This document shows, one piece after another, positions 1 through 6,867 of a stretch of DNA of 21,401 bases (the stretch's first letter is position 1; each line of letters starts with the position of its first letter). The stretch spans positions 1 through 21,401 of the forward strand of contig JAWCTJ010000013.1 of assembly GCA_038868255.1 (NCBI GenBank), in the 5' to 3' direction. The DNA comes from DRVV01 sp038868255. Its GTDB lineage: Archaea > Thermoproteota > Bathyarchaeia > Bathyarchaeales > Bathycorpusculaceae. A model generated the notes under the pieces. The model did no database searches, was not told where the DNA came from, and was given only the letters and a program-made list of their open reading frames with translations. A program made the position numbers and the translations under genes.

Positions 1-223
1 TTGGTACTTTCCCCTTTTCTGCAGCATCTTCCAGCAGAAAACTTGCTGTAATTAGGCATGAGATATTCATGTCAGATAAGGCTTCCATGAAACCTTCTTT
101 AAGAAGTTCAGCTGCCTTTTCCTTTGTTTCAACACCAGGATGTGGTGAAAATAACTCTAAGGCGGTTACCACAAGATCTTCAATTTTTATTCCTTTTTCT
201 CTTAAGTATTTGACGAGTGGCAT
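1..223 (-). CDS. cobZ: CobZ-like alpha-ribazole phosphatase (YutG/PgpA family), N-terminal part
   Basis: Partial gene: 74 codons are visible and the 3' end lies beyond the left edge. The protein begins MPLVKYLREKGIKIEDLV and continues with TALELFSPHPGVET, a stretch ending ALSDMNISCLIT, then LLEDAAEKGKVP. This pattern (a 'GI.iEDLv' start, a P-x-x-x-x-E/T loop, then an 'alsd.Ni' helix and 'LeE.A..G..P') is the N-terminal signature I associate with the YutG/PgpA family, which includes archaeal CobZ, the enzyme that removes phosphate in the last steps of cobalamin nucleotide-loop assembly. Divergent transcription from cobS supports that role. An in-frame ATG at 238 would add five residues (MCYKN); I prefer 223 because the homology begins there, although 238 would suit a leaderless transcript. 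Confidence is limited because only the N-terminus is seen. Confidence 0.6.
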   Translation of the reverse strand, partial: MPLVKYLREKGIKIEDLVVTALELFSPHPGVETKEKAAELLKEGFMEALSDMNISCLITASFLLEDAAEKGKVP

Positions 224-242
224 ATTTTTGTAGCACATTTAT

Positions 243-292
243 CTAAGCACCGGAAAACTTTACAATCATGATCTTGTTAAAGTTTTGCTTAG
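243..292. repeat. Long imperfect inverted repeat between cobZ and cobS
   Basis: The left arm is CTAAGC (243-248), a 5-base bulge, AAAACTTTA (254-262) and CAA (263-265). The right arm is TTG (274-276), one bulged T, TAAAGTTTT (278-286) and GCTTAG (287-292). That gives 18 paired bases around an 8-base centre that itself contains the palindrome TCATGA. The dyad fills most of the gap between the divergent starts and overlaps the likely TATA elements: TTTACAATC (259-267) for cobS and its complement for cobZ. It could be an operator for a dimeric regulator of both genes or fold as an RNA hairpin. The structure is seen directly; its role is inference. Confidence 0.6.
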
Positions 293-315
293 CGTACAGC
301 AACGGAGATGTTAAC

Positions 316-1074
316 ATGTTGAAGAGTATAAAAAATATGCTTTCATTTCTGACAATATTTCCGGTAGGCATGACTGAGGACTGCCTAAACGATGCTGCAG
401 AGCACATGTACCTTTTCCCACTTATTGGGGCGCTTCTCGGTTTCTTGGCAGGAATCTTCGCATTGGTTCTCAACCATGTACTACCTAACCTTATTGTTGG
501 AGCATTAGCATGCAGTTTTTTGTTGCTGCTTACGGGGCTCCATCACACTGACGGACTTTTGGATTTTGGGGATGGCCTAATGTGTCACGGAACACCGGAG
601 GAAAAAATTAAGGCAATGCATGATGTACAAACTGGAACAGGAGGGTTTATACTCGGAATAATAACCATACTTACCACCACCTTATCAATATCACAACTTG
701 GAAACGACATAATCTTACAGAGTTTAGTTGTATCAGAAGTTTCAGCTAAGCTCGCCATGGTTGTCCTTGCTTGGCTTGGGAGATCAGCTCATAAAGGAAT
801 GAACACTTATTTTGTCAAGGCTATGCACGGCAACCACCAGAAAATGACTGAGGCCCTAATAATTTCATTGGTAATAGCTTTAATAACACTGAAAATCATG
901 GGTTTGATAATCATAATTCTAGGAATAATTACAGCATCAATTTTGCTGGCAATATCTAATAAGCATTTTAGAGGAATCACGGGTGACGTTATGGGAGCAT
1001 CAAATGAGCTTACGCGCATGGTCTCTCTTCTGATAATCCTAGCATTAAATCAAAGGGCAGCTTGGCCATTGTAG
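316..1074 (+). CDS. cobS: CobS, adenosylcobinamide-GDP ribazoletransferase
   Basis: A polytopic membrane enzyme of 252 residues that joins alpha-ribazole (or its phosphate) to adenosylcobinamide-GDP, giving cobalamin (phosphate). The family motifs are present: HTDGLLDFGDGL (Asp79, Asp83, Asp86), MHDVQTGTGG (Asp103, with the glycine-rich end) and GITGDVMGASNEL near the C-terminus, separated by strongly hydrophobic segments. Family members are usually about 250 residues. I start at ATG 316 because it gives the typical MLKSIKNMLSFLTIFPVG beginning and is preceded by GGAG at 304-307; the in-frame ATG at 268 lies inside the likely TATA element and the inverted repeat. It is divergent from the CobZ-like gene. 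A second, more diverged CobS lies at 6067. Confidence 0.9.
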   Translation: MLKSIKNMLSFLTIFPVGMTEDCLNDAAEHMYLFPLIGALLGFLAGIFALVLNHVLPNLIVGALACSFLLLLTGLHHTDGLLDFGDGLMCHGTPEEKIKAMHDVQTGTGGFILGIITILTTTLSISQLGNDIILQSLVVSEVSAKLAMVVLAWLGRSAHKGMNTYFVKAMHGNHQKMTEALIISLVIALITLKIMGLIIIILGIITASILLAISNKHFRGITGDVMGASNELTRMVSLLIILALNQRAAWPL

Positions 1075-1114
1075 ATGATCAATATTCAAAGCTTCATTGG
1101 ATCTAATTTAAAAG

Positions 1115-1135
1115 GGTATAAAAGGTTTTATAATC
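1115..1135 (+). promoter_or_regulatory. TATA-box promoter for the first glycosyltransferase operon
   Basis: Two overlapping A/T elements occur here: TATAAAAG (1117-1124) and TTTATAATC (1127-1135), the latter followed by GGG. From the second, transcription would start near 1157, about 9 bases before ATG 1166. The same TTTATAATC-(C)GGG string recurs before the next gene. Confidence 0.45.
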
Positions 1136-1165
1136 GGGCCATTATACAACTCGGCTGAGCAACCA

Positions 1166-2323
1166 ATGAATCGGATAAGAGTTTGCATTGTAACCCATCT
1201 TTTTCTTCCTCATGTGGGAGGTATAGAAAGAGTAGTCTACGAGCAAAGTAAACGCTTACCTTTGGAAAAGTACGAGCCCATAATTCTAACAAGCAACATT
1301 TATGGTAAAAGTGAGTATACCATTGATAGTTTAAAGGTTTACTGTTACCCTACGCTGAAAGCAGGCTTTAAAGTAGGCATACCGTACAGCATTCCAAAAC
1401 CTGAAGGTCTCAGGTTGTTTCTGGATCAAGTTAAAAAATGCGACATTGTCCATGTCCATGGACACCCATACCTCTCATCATATTTGGCGATTAAGATCGC
1501 AAAAAAGTTTGCAAAGCCAATTATTTTGACCCAGCATAATACATTTATCGAGTATGGTAACTTTTGGGATCATGCTGAGAGAATTAACGACGCTATTATT
1601 GGAAGAAGTAATCTTCGGGCAGCAGATAGGATAATAGTCGTTAGCAGAGCAACGATGAATTACGTTTTGAGCCTTGGTGCAGACCCGCAGAGAACCGAGA
1701 TACTTTATAATGGTGTTGATCTGGATAGATTTAAACTAGCATCCTCAATGAAAACCGAATTCAGAAAAGCATTGAAAATTCCTGAGGATTATTTCGTCGC
1801 GCTGACTGTAAGGAGACTTGTTTACAAGAATGGTATAGATTTTCTTCTAGAAAGTGCAAGAATCGCTACAAAAAAGAACCCACGTCTTCTATTCCTGGTT
1901 ATAGGAAGAGGCCCTGACTTTGAAAAAATTAGCGATAAAATTTCGGAGTTTAAGCTTGAAGGGAACTTTAAGCTCTTAGGATTCGTAGCAGATGACATGC
2001 TCCCACAATATTATAACGCCTCAGATGTTTTTGTATTGCCATCTAAATCTGGAGAAGGGTTGCCGCTGGTTTTACTCGAGGCCATGGCGTGCGGTCTTCC
2101 AGTAATAGCAACAAACGTTGGGGGTGTGCCGGAGATTGTAAATGAAACTTGCGGTGAAATAGTTCAACCAGGCGACGTGCTCTCACTTGCTGAAACTCTA
2201 GTAAAGTTTTCAAATGCTAATGACACTTTCAATCGAATGAAAGTCAGGAATTTTGTGGAGCGAAGGTTCAACTGGGATAAAAATGTAAAAAAGCTTACTG
2301 AAATCTACGAAGAGCTTATTTAG
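1166..2323 (+). CDS. Family 4 glycosyltransferase (GT-B fold)
   Basis: 385 residues. It transfers a sugar from a nucleotide-sugar donor, with retention of configuration, to an unidentified acceptor. The N-terminal Rossmann-like domain has the glycine-rich acceptor-side motif HVGGIERVV (residues 16-24). The C-terminal domain carries Arg217 and Lys221 (TVRRLVYKNG) and the E-x7-E donor motif: Glu297 and Glu305 in GEGLPLVLLEAMACG. There is no signal peptide or membrane helix, so it probably acts on the cytoplasmic face. It heads an operon with a GT2 and a DUF1616 protein, which suggests assembly of a lipid-linked or surface glycan (inference). A similar GT4 ends the second glycosyltransferase operon at 10920. 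Confidence 0.88.
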   Translation: MNRIRVCIVTHLFLPHVGGIERVVYEQSKRLPLEKYEPIILTSNIYGKSEYTIDSLKVYCYPTLKAGFKVGIPYSIPKPEGLRLFLDQVKKCDIVHVHGHPYLSSYLAIKIAKKFAKPIILTQHNTFIEYGNFWDHAERINDAIIGRSNLRAADRIIVVSRATMNYVLSLGADPQRTEILYNGVDLDRFKLASSMKTEFRKALKIPEDYFVALTVRRLVYKNGIDFLLESARIATKKNPRLLFLVIGRGPDFEKISDKISEFKLEGNFKLLGFVADDMLPQYYNASDVFVLPSKSGEGLPLVLLEAMACGLPVIATNVGGVPEIVNETCGEIVQPGDVLSLAETLVKFSNANDTFNRMKVRNFVERRFNWDKNVKKLTEIYEELI

Positions 2324-2346
2324 CTAAGAAACAGACTCTAAATTGC

Positions 2347-2359
2347 TTTATAATCCGGG
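2347..2359 (+). promoter_or_regulatory. TATA box for the GT2 gene, likely leaderless transcript
   Basis: TTTATAATCCGGG matches the element before the 1166 gene. A start site 26-27 bases from its centre falls near 2377, just before ATG 2381, so the transcript may be leaderless and the two upstream starts (TTG 2360, ATG 2366) unused. Confidence 0.4.
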
Positions 2360-2365
2360 TTGCAG

Positions 2366-3049
2366 ATGTCAAAGATAGATATGGTTTCAGTGGTGATCCC
2401 GACATTAAATGAAGCTGGAACCATAGGGGAAACCATAAAGACCATAAAAGAGTCTCTAAAATACCCTTATGAGATAATAGTTGTCGATGGCAATTCCACA
2501 GATAACACTAGGGAAATTGTGAGAAGAGAAAACTGCAGATTGATTGTGGAGCCGCGACGAGGTTATGGAATTGCTTTAAAGACTGGAATGTCGCGTGCAA
2601 GAGGTGACGTCATCGTCATGGTTGACGGAGATGGAACATACGACGTCAGGGACATTAATTTATTGCTTGATATGCTAAGTAAAGAAGACGCTGAGCTTTG
2701 TATGGCGTCACGAATGAATAGCCTTTATGATGGATCTATGGATATTGTAAACTTTTTAGGGAATAGAATAATAACTCTGGTCTTCAACCTGCTCTTCAGA
2801 CAAAATCTTACAGACACCCAATCCGGTTTTAGGGCTATAAAGCGATCAGCGTTGGAAAAAGTGGAATTGAAGGAGAATGACATGGCCTTTGCAACCGAAA
2901 TGCTCGTGTTCTTTGCCAAAAGAGGATTCAAAATAATTGAGACCCGCACATCATATAGACCAAGGATTTATGGTAAATCTAAACTTAGGAGACTGAGAGC
3001 AGGGCTAGAAATATTTAAAGTTCTAATAAAAGGGGCACTAATAAAGTGA
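2366..3049 (+). CDS. Family 2 glycosyltransferase, polyprenyl-phosphate glycosyltransferase type
   Basis: About 227 residues (222 if ATG 2381 is used, which gives the more usual MVSVVIPTLNEAGTIGETI beginning and fits the TATA spacing). The GT-A fold is clear: VSVVIPTLNE, the VVDGNSTDNT nucleotide-binding turn, a DGDGTYD metal-binding acidic cluster, TDTQSGFRAIKR, and FATEML with the late YGKSKL motif. This motif set is typical of DPM1/dolichyl-phosphate sugar synthases and their archaeal relatives, which load a sugar onto a polyprenyl phosphate. There is no C-terminal membrane domain. The stop codon overlaps the GTG start of the DUF1616 gene, so the two are probably translationally coupled. 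The exact sugar and acceptor cannot be read. Confidence 0.87.
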   Translation: MSKIDMVSVVIPTLNEAGTIGETIKTIKESLKYPYEIIVVDGNSTDNTREIVRRENCRLIVEPRRGYGIALKTGMSRARGDVIVMVDGDGTYDVRDINLLLDMLSKEDAELCMASRMNSLYDGSMDIVNFLGNRIITLVFNLLFRQNLTDTQSGFRAIKRSALEKVELKENDMAFATEMLVFFAKRGFKIIETRTSYRPRIYGKSKLRRLRAGLEIFKVLIKGALIK

Positions 3050-3576
3050 AGAATCAACGAGTGAAGCGTTTAAGAAAATATTTTGGGCAGATGATGAACT
3101 TTTCAGATCAAAATGTACATATAACATCAATTTTAATAGCGCTTATTGTTGTGTCAACCCTTCTGGTATACAGCTATACCTCCATAAACAAGAACAATGA
3201 ATACATAAATTTCTACATTCTTGACCAAAATAAGAGAGCTGAAAGGTATCCAGAAATCGTGATTTTGGGAAAGAACAATACGTTCACAGTGTGGGTGGTT
3301 GTTGAAAACTATATGAGAAGCACTTTGAATGGAAAGGTCCTCCTGAAAATAACAGATAAACCGATTTCCACATTTCCCGTCCCGGTGGAGCCAAACCAGA
3401 GCATTTGCTTGGAGATTAATAGTAGCAGGTCTTCGGAAGCGCCTGTAGAGATAACTTTGAACAGTAGGGGTAGATTCAGCTTAGTTTTTGAGTTATGGAT
3501 GCTTGATGAAAAAAGTGGTGAATTTGAGTTTCGCCAATTCCTTGTCCTGAATGTGGATGTTAAGGAGGAAGATTAG
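3046..3576 (+). CDS. DUF1616-type membrane-anchored protein
   Basis: 176 residues. A cytoplasmic basic N-terminus is followed by one membrane helix (about residues 26-46, SILIALIVVSTLLVYSYTSI) and an external beta-rich domain. The domain has the DUF1616 pattern: FYILDQNKRAERYPEIVILG, then a VVENY strand where the family usually has an 'I.NHE' strand, and a final strand pair ending FLVLNVDV. Function is unknown; the family is mostly archaeal. The GTG start at 3046 overlaps the GT2 stop by 4 bases; an internal ATG at 3091 is possible but would shorten the tail before the helix. Coupling to a GT2 suggests an extracytoplasmic role in glycan handling (inference). The gene ends 4 bases into the opposing radical SAM gene. 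Confidence 0.72.
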   Translation: MKNQRVKRLRKYFGQMMNFSDQNVHITSILIALIVVSTLLVYSYTSINKNNEYINFYILDQNKRAERYPEIVILGKNNTFTVWVVVENYMRSTLNGKVLLKITDKPISTFPVPVEPNQSICLEINSSRSSEAPVEITLNSRGRFSLVFELWMLDEKSGEFEFRQFLVLNVDVKEED

Positions 3577-5060
3577 GTTTTAACCTGTAACTTTACAGGT
3601 TTCTTTGAGAACTTGGCCTCAACTTGTGTTCTGTATATATTGTTGTATGCACAAAAGGGTATTATGTTTAGTTCTGGGGTAACGTAGTGTATAACACATC
3701 TTTTGACGCGGCTTATGTCGAAGTTATATCGATCCATGAATGCCATGCATCCCAGTAGGAATATGCGTCGCCTTATGTTTCCAAGAGACTTGTAAGTGGG
3801 AGACATGTGAACTCTTAAAACGGTTTTGAAAAAGTTGAGTAGACCCACCTCTTTTTGGACAAGCTTCCAGTTAAGAGACCTTAACGCAGCTGAAAAAAGC
3901 GTTAAAAGTATTTGAGGTTTGCTTTTTGAATCCACAGATTTGGCCAATTTAATTAGGGTTCCAAAGAATCTTTCAAAATTAATAAGCCTGTTCAAAGGTA
4001 TAAGGCGGCCATTATCTGATACATAAACCCAATTCACAATTCCACAGTGGGGACTGCAAGAAAACAGCGGCCAAGGTTTCTTCATAAAGCGGCTCATAAC
4101 CATGATTGGTGGAGTCATTATTGAAACTGGAAAAAGATCTGTTGCTTTCACCTCTCCAGAAGTTTGCTTCTCAACTTCCTCGGCAAAGGTGTAATCCGTC
4201 CAATCATCTATCGAAAATCCATTTGAAGCACGTCCAGTGAAAGCGATAGGTTGGAAGACAAGACCCCTTATAACCTCCGAGTTTTCAGCTGCGAACCTTA
4301 TTATCTTCCCAATCTCAAAGTCATTCAAGCCCTTTACAAGTGTCGGCACCAGTATAATTTCGATGTCATGTTTACGGCATATTTCTATAACCTTTAGCTT
4401 CTCATGGAGCAGCTTTCGCCCTCTCAATTTTTCATAAACTTCGTCTCCGAGGCTGTCAAACTGCAGGTAGACAATGTTTAGTCCACTCTTTTTCAACTCA
4501 GCTGCTAATGAAGGTTCTTTTGCAAGTCTCAGCCCGTTTGTGGCGATTATTGTCATGAACCTAAGCTCATGCGCATATTGTATTACCTCGCAGATGTCCT
4601 TTCGCAGAAGTGGTTCGCCTCCGGAAAAGAGCACAGCAGGTGGTTTAGGTTTAAGTTGGCTTAGGAACTTAAGCATCTTAAAAATTTCACGTTTTTCAGG
4701 CTCGTATTCTGCTTTATTCTCTGAAAAACTTGCGAAGCATATTGAACACTGAAGATCGCAATTTTTAGTCAAGTCGATAACCGCGATAACTGTTTTCGAA
4801 ATATGCCCTTCACATAAACCGCAAACGTACGGACAACTTTTAGAATCAACATTGCATTTATGATTATTGGCGAAATGTTTGAAATAATCATATTTTTCAG
4901 CATAATCATAAATTCTAAAACTCTGCCAATGGGGGATCAAAAAATCCCCATGTTTATCACAGTTTTTATTTATTAAAACGCTGTTTTTATCCTTATCATA
5001 GGTTATGGTTGCATCTATTTTTTTAAGGCATACGGGACATATACTCTCAGTTTTCCTCAT
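3573..5060 (-). CDS. tes: Tes-like radical SAM enzyme (tetraether lipid synthase family)
   Basis: 495 residues with the full cysteine layout I know for Tes: an N-terminal rubredoxin-like group (CPVC at 8-11, Cys34 followed by KHG), a second group CPYVCGLC (76-83), the radical SAM triad CDLQCSIC (Cys101, Cys105, Cys108), GGEP at 147-150, CSPHCG (335-340), and a C-terminal group containing RCVIHYVTPE and IIPFCAYNN. In characterised members, SAM radical chemistry joins the phytanyl tails of two archaeol lipids to form the membrane-spanning tetraether. Segments such as VIAVIDLTKNC, NIVYLQFDSL, LVPTLVKGLND and RGLVFQPIAFTGR fit this family. ATG 5060 overlaps the end of the UbiA gene, so the two are coupled. 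Close Tes paralogues can have other lipid roles, so the substrate is inferred. Confidence 0.75.
   Translation of the reverse strand: MRKTESICPVCLKKIDATITYDKDKNSVLINKNCDKHGDFLIPHWQSFRIYDYAEKYDYFKHFANNHKCNVDSKSCPYVCGLCEGHISKTVIAVIDLTKNCDLQCSICFASFSENKAEYEPEKREIFKMLKFLSQLKPKPPAVLFSGGEPLLRKDICEVIQYAHELRFMTIIATNGLRLAKEPSLAAELKKSGLNIVYLQFDSLGDEVYEKLRGRKLLHEKLKVIEICRKHDIEIILVPTLVKGLNDFEIGKIIRFAAENSEVIRGLVFQPIAFTGRASNGFSIDDWTDYTFAEEVEKQTSGEVKATDLFPVSIMTPPIMVMSRFMKKPWPLFSCSPHCGIVNWVYVSDNGRLIPLNRLINFERFFGTLIKLAKSVDSKSKPQILLTLFSAALRSLNWKLVQKEVGLLNFFKTVLRVHMSPTYKSLGNIRRRIFLLGCMAFMDRYNFDISRVKRCVIHYVTPELNIIPFCAYNNIYRTQVEAKFSKKPVKLQVKT
3582..3607 (+). terminator. Perfect hairpin plus T-rich tail at a convergent junction
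   Basis: AACCTGTAA (3582-3590) and TTACAGGTT (3593-3601) pair perfectly around a 2-base loop and are followed by TCTTTG. The hairpin begins 6 bases after the DUF1616 stop, so it could end transcription of the plus-strand operon. It lies inside the last codons of the opposing radical SAM gene. In archaea T-tracts matter more than hairpins, so the function is uncertain. Confidence 0.35.
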
Positions 5061-5908
5061 AAAAATACCTCAATTGTCAAGGCTAATGGAATGAGAATCA
5101 TCGCCATCGTGATTAAACGCTCATTTCTTCTAATGCCACTTGGAGATGGTGACATCAGGATCGATATGGAGGAGCTTATGATAATTATGCTCCATAACAG
5201 CATCAACACCAAATATGCTTCTCCAAAAAAACGAAGTATGTAAGGCAGAGGTGTAAGAAAAGCACATAGAAGGAAGAAGAATACCGCCACCTTGGCTGAT
5301 TTTTTTATACCAACCTTCATTGGAAGCGTTGGATAGCCAACCTTGGAGTCGCCATCCAAGCTCAGGATATCTCTTAGAATATTTCCGCCAATTGTTCCAA
5401 AACATAGGGGATAAATACTTAGGGACGCCAAGGTTATCGCTTCAAAACCTGCTGCTTCACCATACAGAAAAGCTGTCCCTGTGAGACAGCCAACAAGTAT
5501 GTTCGCTACGAGTCCTGATCTTCGTTTAATATATGCAGAGTACACTATCAGAAACAGAGCGTCAATCAACGCTATAAACATGCATAGCCAATTTATGAGA
5601 GCTGATAAGAATATCGACAAAGCAAAAAGAATTATTGAAACTGCAATGGCCATTTTAGGGGACACTTCCCCATGGGGGATTGGTCTGCTGGGCTTAATTA
5701 TGGCATCGCTTTCTCTGTCAAAGTAATCGTTTATGGAGAACCCTGCAGAACTTAATAAAGCCAAAGAAAGAAAGGTTAATAGAGATGTGGGGATGTCCGC
5801 CCTACCACCCGACAAAGCCAAAAGAGTTAGAAGGGACAAACCTCCCGTCATTAACCAATATGGTAGTCTTAAAAGCTTAATCAGACCAACAAAGTTAGCT
5901 TTAGACAA
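5057..5908 (-). CDS. UbiA-family prenyltransferase, digeranylgeranylglyceryl-phosphate-synthase-like
   Basis: 283 residues with about eight or nine membrane helices. It has both prenyl-diphosphate motifs: NDYFDRESD (Asn60, Asp61, Asp64, Asp68) followed by SRPIPHGE, and RDILSLDGDSKVGYPTLP (Arg179-Asp180, Asp185, Asp187). The 'RPIP.G' and 'D..GD...G..TLP' variants are those of archaeal enzymes that attach the second geranylgeranyl chain to glycerol-1-phosphate lipid precursors, though quinone or chlorophyll-type UbiA members share them. The start is TTG 5908, preceded by a strong GGAGG at 5916-5920; the nearby ATG at 5912 is out of frame and stops after three codons. Overlap with the Tes-like gene makes an ether-lipid role more likely (inference). 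Confidence 0.78.
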   Translation of the reverse strand: MSKANFVGLIKLLRLPYWLMTGGLSLLTLLALSGGRADIPTSLLTFLSLALLSSAGFSINDYFDRESDAIIKPSRPIPHGEVSPKMAIAVSIILFALSIFLSALINWLCMFIALIDALFLIVYSAYIKRRSGLVANILVGCLTGTAFLYGEAAGFEAITLASLSIYPLCFGTIGGNILRDILSLDGDSKVGYPTLPMKVGIKKSAKVAVFFFLLCAFLTPLPYILRFFGEAYLVLMLLWSIIIISSSISILMSPSPSGIRRNERLITMAMILIPLALTIEVFL

Positions 5909-6066
5909 GCATCAGCCTCCTTTTAATTTGAGAATAATCAGTGTTAGTGATTTTGAGGATTAATTCGGATAATTTCACATTTGATGCTGTGCTTTTGCTT
6001 ATTGATACATCCAATATTCATCAACCTACAGCTTTATTTGAAGGTTAGAGTTTTAATAGTTATGCT
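5909..6066. promoter_or_regulatory. Divergent promoter region between ubiA-like and the second cobS
   Basis: A 158-base A/T-rich gap between divergent genes. Apart from the GGAGG ribosome-binding site of the UbiA gene (5916-5920), I see only weak TATA candidates, for example GCTTTATTTG at 6031-6040, about 30 bases before ATG 6067. The 9-mer TTTTGCTTA (5993-6001) also occurs in the right arm of the cobZ/cobS inverted repeat, but the dyad itself is not repeated here. Confidence 0.35.
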
Positions 6067-6867
6067 ATGAGAGTCTTAAGAATTTTTAAGGATTTGCTGT
6101 CTTTCCTAACAGTAATACCGTTGGCTAAGAGCGAAAGCTTCCTTGAAACCTCTGCGAAGTATATGTTTCTGTTTCCACTTGTGGGTGGGGTCATGGGACT
6201 GTTAATATCAATGTATAATTATGCTTCAAAACTGTTTTTAGCCTTCGTACTTTCTTCACTTGACGCCTTCAGGGTTTTACCGGAAAGCACCATGGTTAGA
6301 ATTTTTTCGGCAGGAGCTACCCTTGCATTTATACTTGTATTGACAGGTCTTCAGCACTTTGATGGACTTGTGGATGTAGGTAATGCTATTGGACTGAGTA
6401 AAATGGAGGAAAGAATAAAAATTGCACATGCATGGATTGTTACATTCCGAGGCGCTCTTTTAGCGGTTTTCATCGAATTATTAACGTTTCTTGGAATATT
6501 TCTACTCGCCGACATGATTTTCGCGGTTAAGGCGCTCATATGCTCTGAAGTCTTCGCTAAATTAGCCATGGTTACGGTTGCTTGGTTTGGTAAACCTGGA
6601 GACTCAGGGTTGGGATCAATATTTGCAAAATTTAACAGCAAAAATAGAGTAAACGTTACTGCTTACGTGATTTCCATAATTATCACTATGCCACTGCTAG
6701 GTCTTACAATTCTTCCACTAACAGCTATGATCTTCCTTTTAGGATTACTGATGGAGAGAGTTTCTGAGAAGCTTTTCGGAAGAGTTTCAGGCGATGTTAT
6801 AGGAGCCACAAATGAGGTAGCCAGAGCGGTATCACTCCTATTGATAGTGACGCTGGTGTGTTTATGA
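6067..6867 (+). CDS. Divergent CobS paralogue with altered active-site motifs
   Basis: 266 residues, clearly homologous over its whole length to CobS at 316: LSFLTVIPLAKSES, YMFLFPLVGG, GLQHFDGLVDVG, SEVFAKLAMV and RVSGDVIGATNEVARAVS. It departs where the family is most conserved. The first acidic motif reads DGLVDVGNAIG, so Asp99 and Asp103 remain but the third Asp is Asn106. The second motif, MHDVQTGTGG in the other copy and M-R-D-S-R-x-G in bacterial CobS, has become AHAWIVTFRG, losing the Asp (Ala122 instead) and the glycines. It may therefore be inactive, regulatory, or act on another substrate. The stop overlaps the CobY start (ATGA), so it is coupled to an authentic nucleotide-loop gene and is unlikely to be a decaying pseudogene. 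ATG 6067 has no clear ribosome-binding site. Confidence 0.82.
   Translation: MRVLRIFKDLLSFLTVIPLAKSESFLETSAKYMFLFPLVGGVMGLLISMYNYASKLFLAFVLSSLDAFRVLPESTMVRIFSAGATLAFILVLTGLQHFDGLVDVGNAIGLSKMEERIKIAHAWIVTFRGALLAVFIELLTFLGIFLLADMIFAVKALICSEVFAKLAMVTVAWFGKPGDSGLGSIFAKFNSKNRVNVTAYVISIIITMPLLGLTILPLTAMIFLLGLLMERVSEKLFGRVSGDVIGATNEVARAVSLLLIVTLVCL

Noticed and set aside
268..315. ATG at 268 as the cobS start, adding 16 residues
   Set aside because: It lies inside the TATA-like element and inverted repeat, the extra residues do not look like CobS, and ATG 316 has GGAG and the usual N-terminus.
243..315. Cobalamin riboswitch upstream of cobS
   Set aside because: The gap is only about 90 bases and has no B12-box-like sequence or multi-stem layout; only the single dyad is seen.
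4237..4752. Plus-strand open frames opposite the Tes-like gene
   Set aside because: Fully covered by the conserved radical SAM coding sequence; no start signals or motifs.
5993..6001. Shared TTTTGCTTA 9-mer upstream of both cobS genes as a regulator site
   Set aside because: The match is short, lacks the paired arm in the second promoter, and could arise by chance in A/T-rich DNA.
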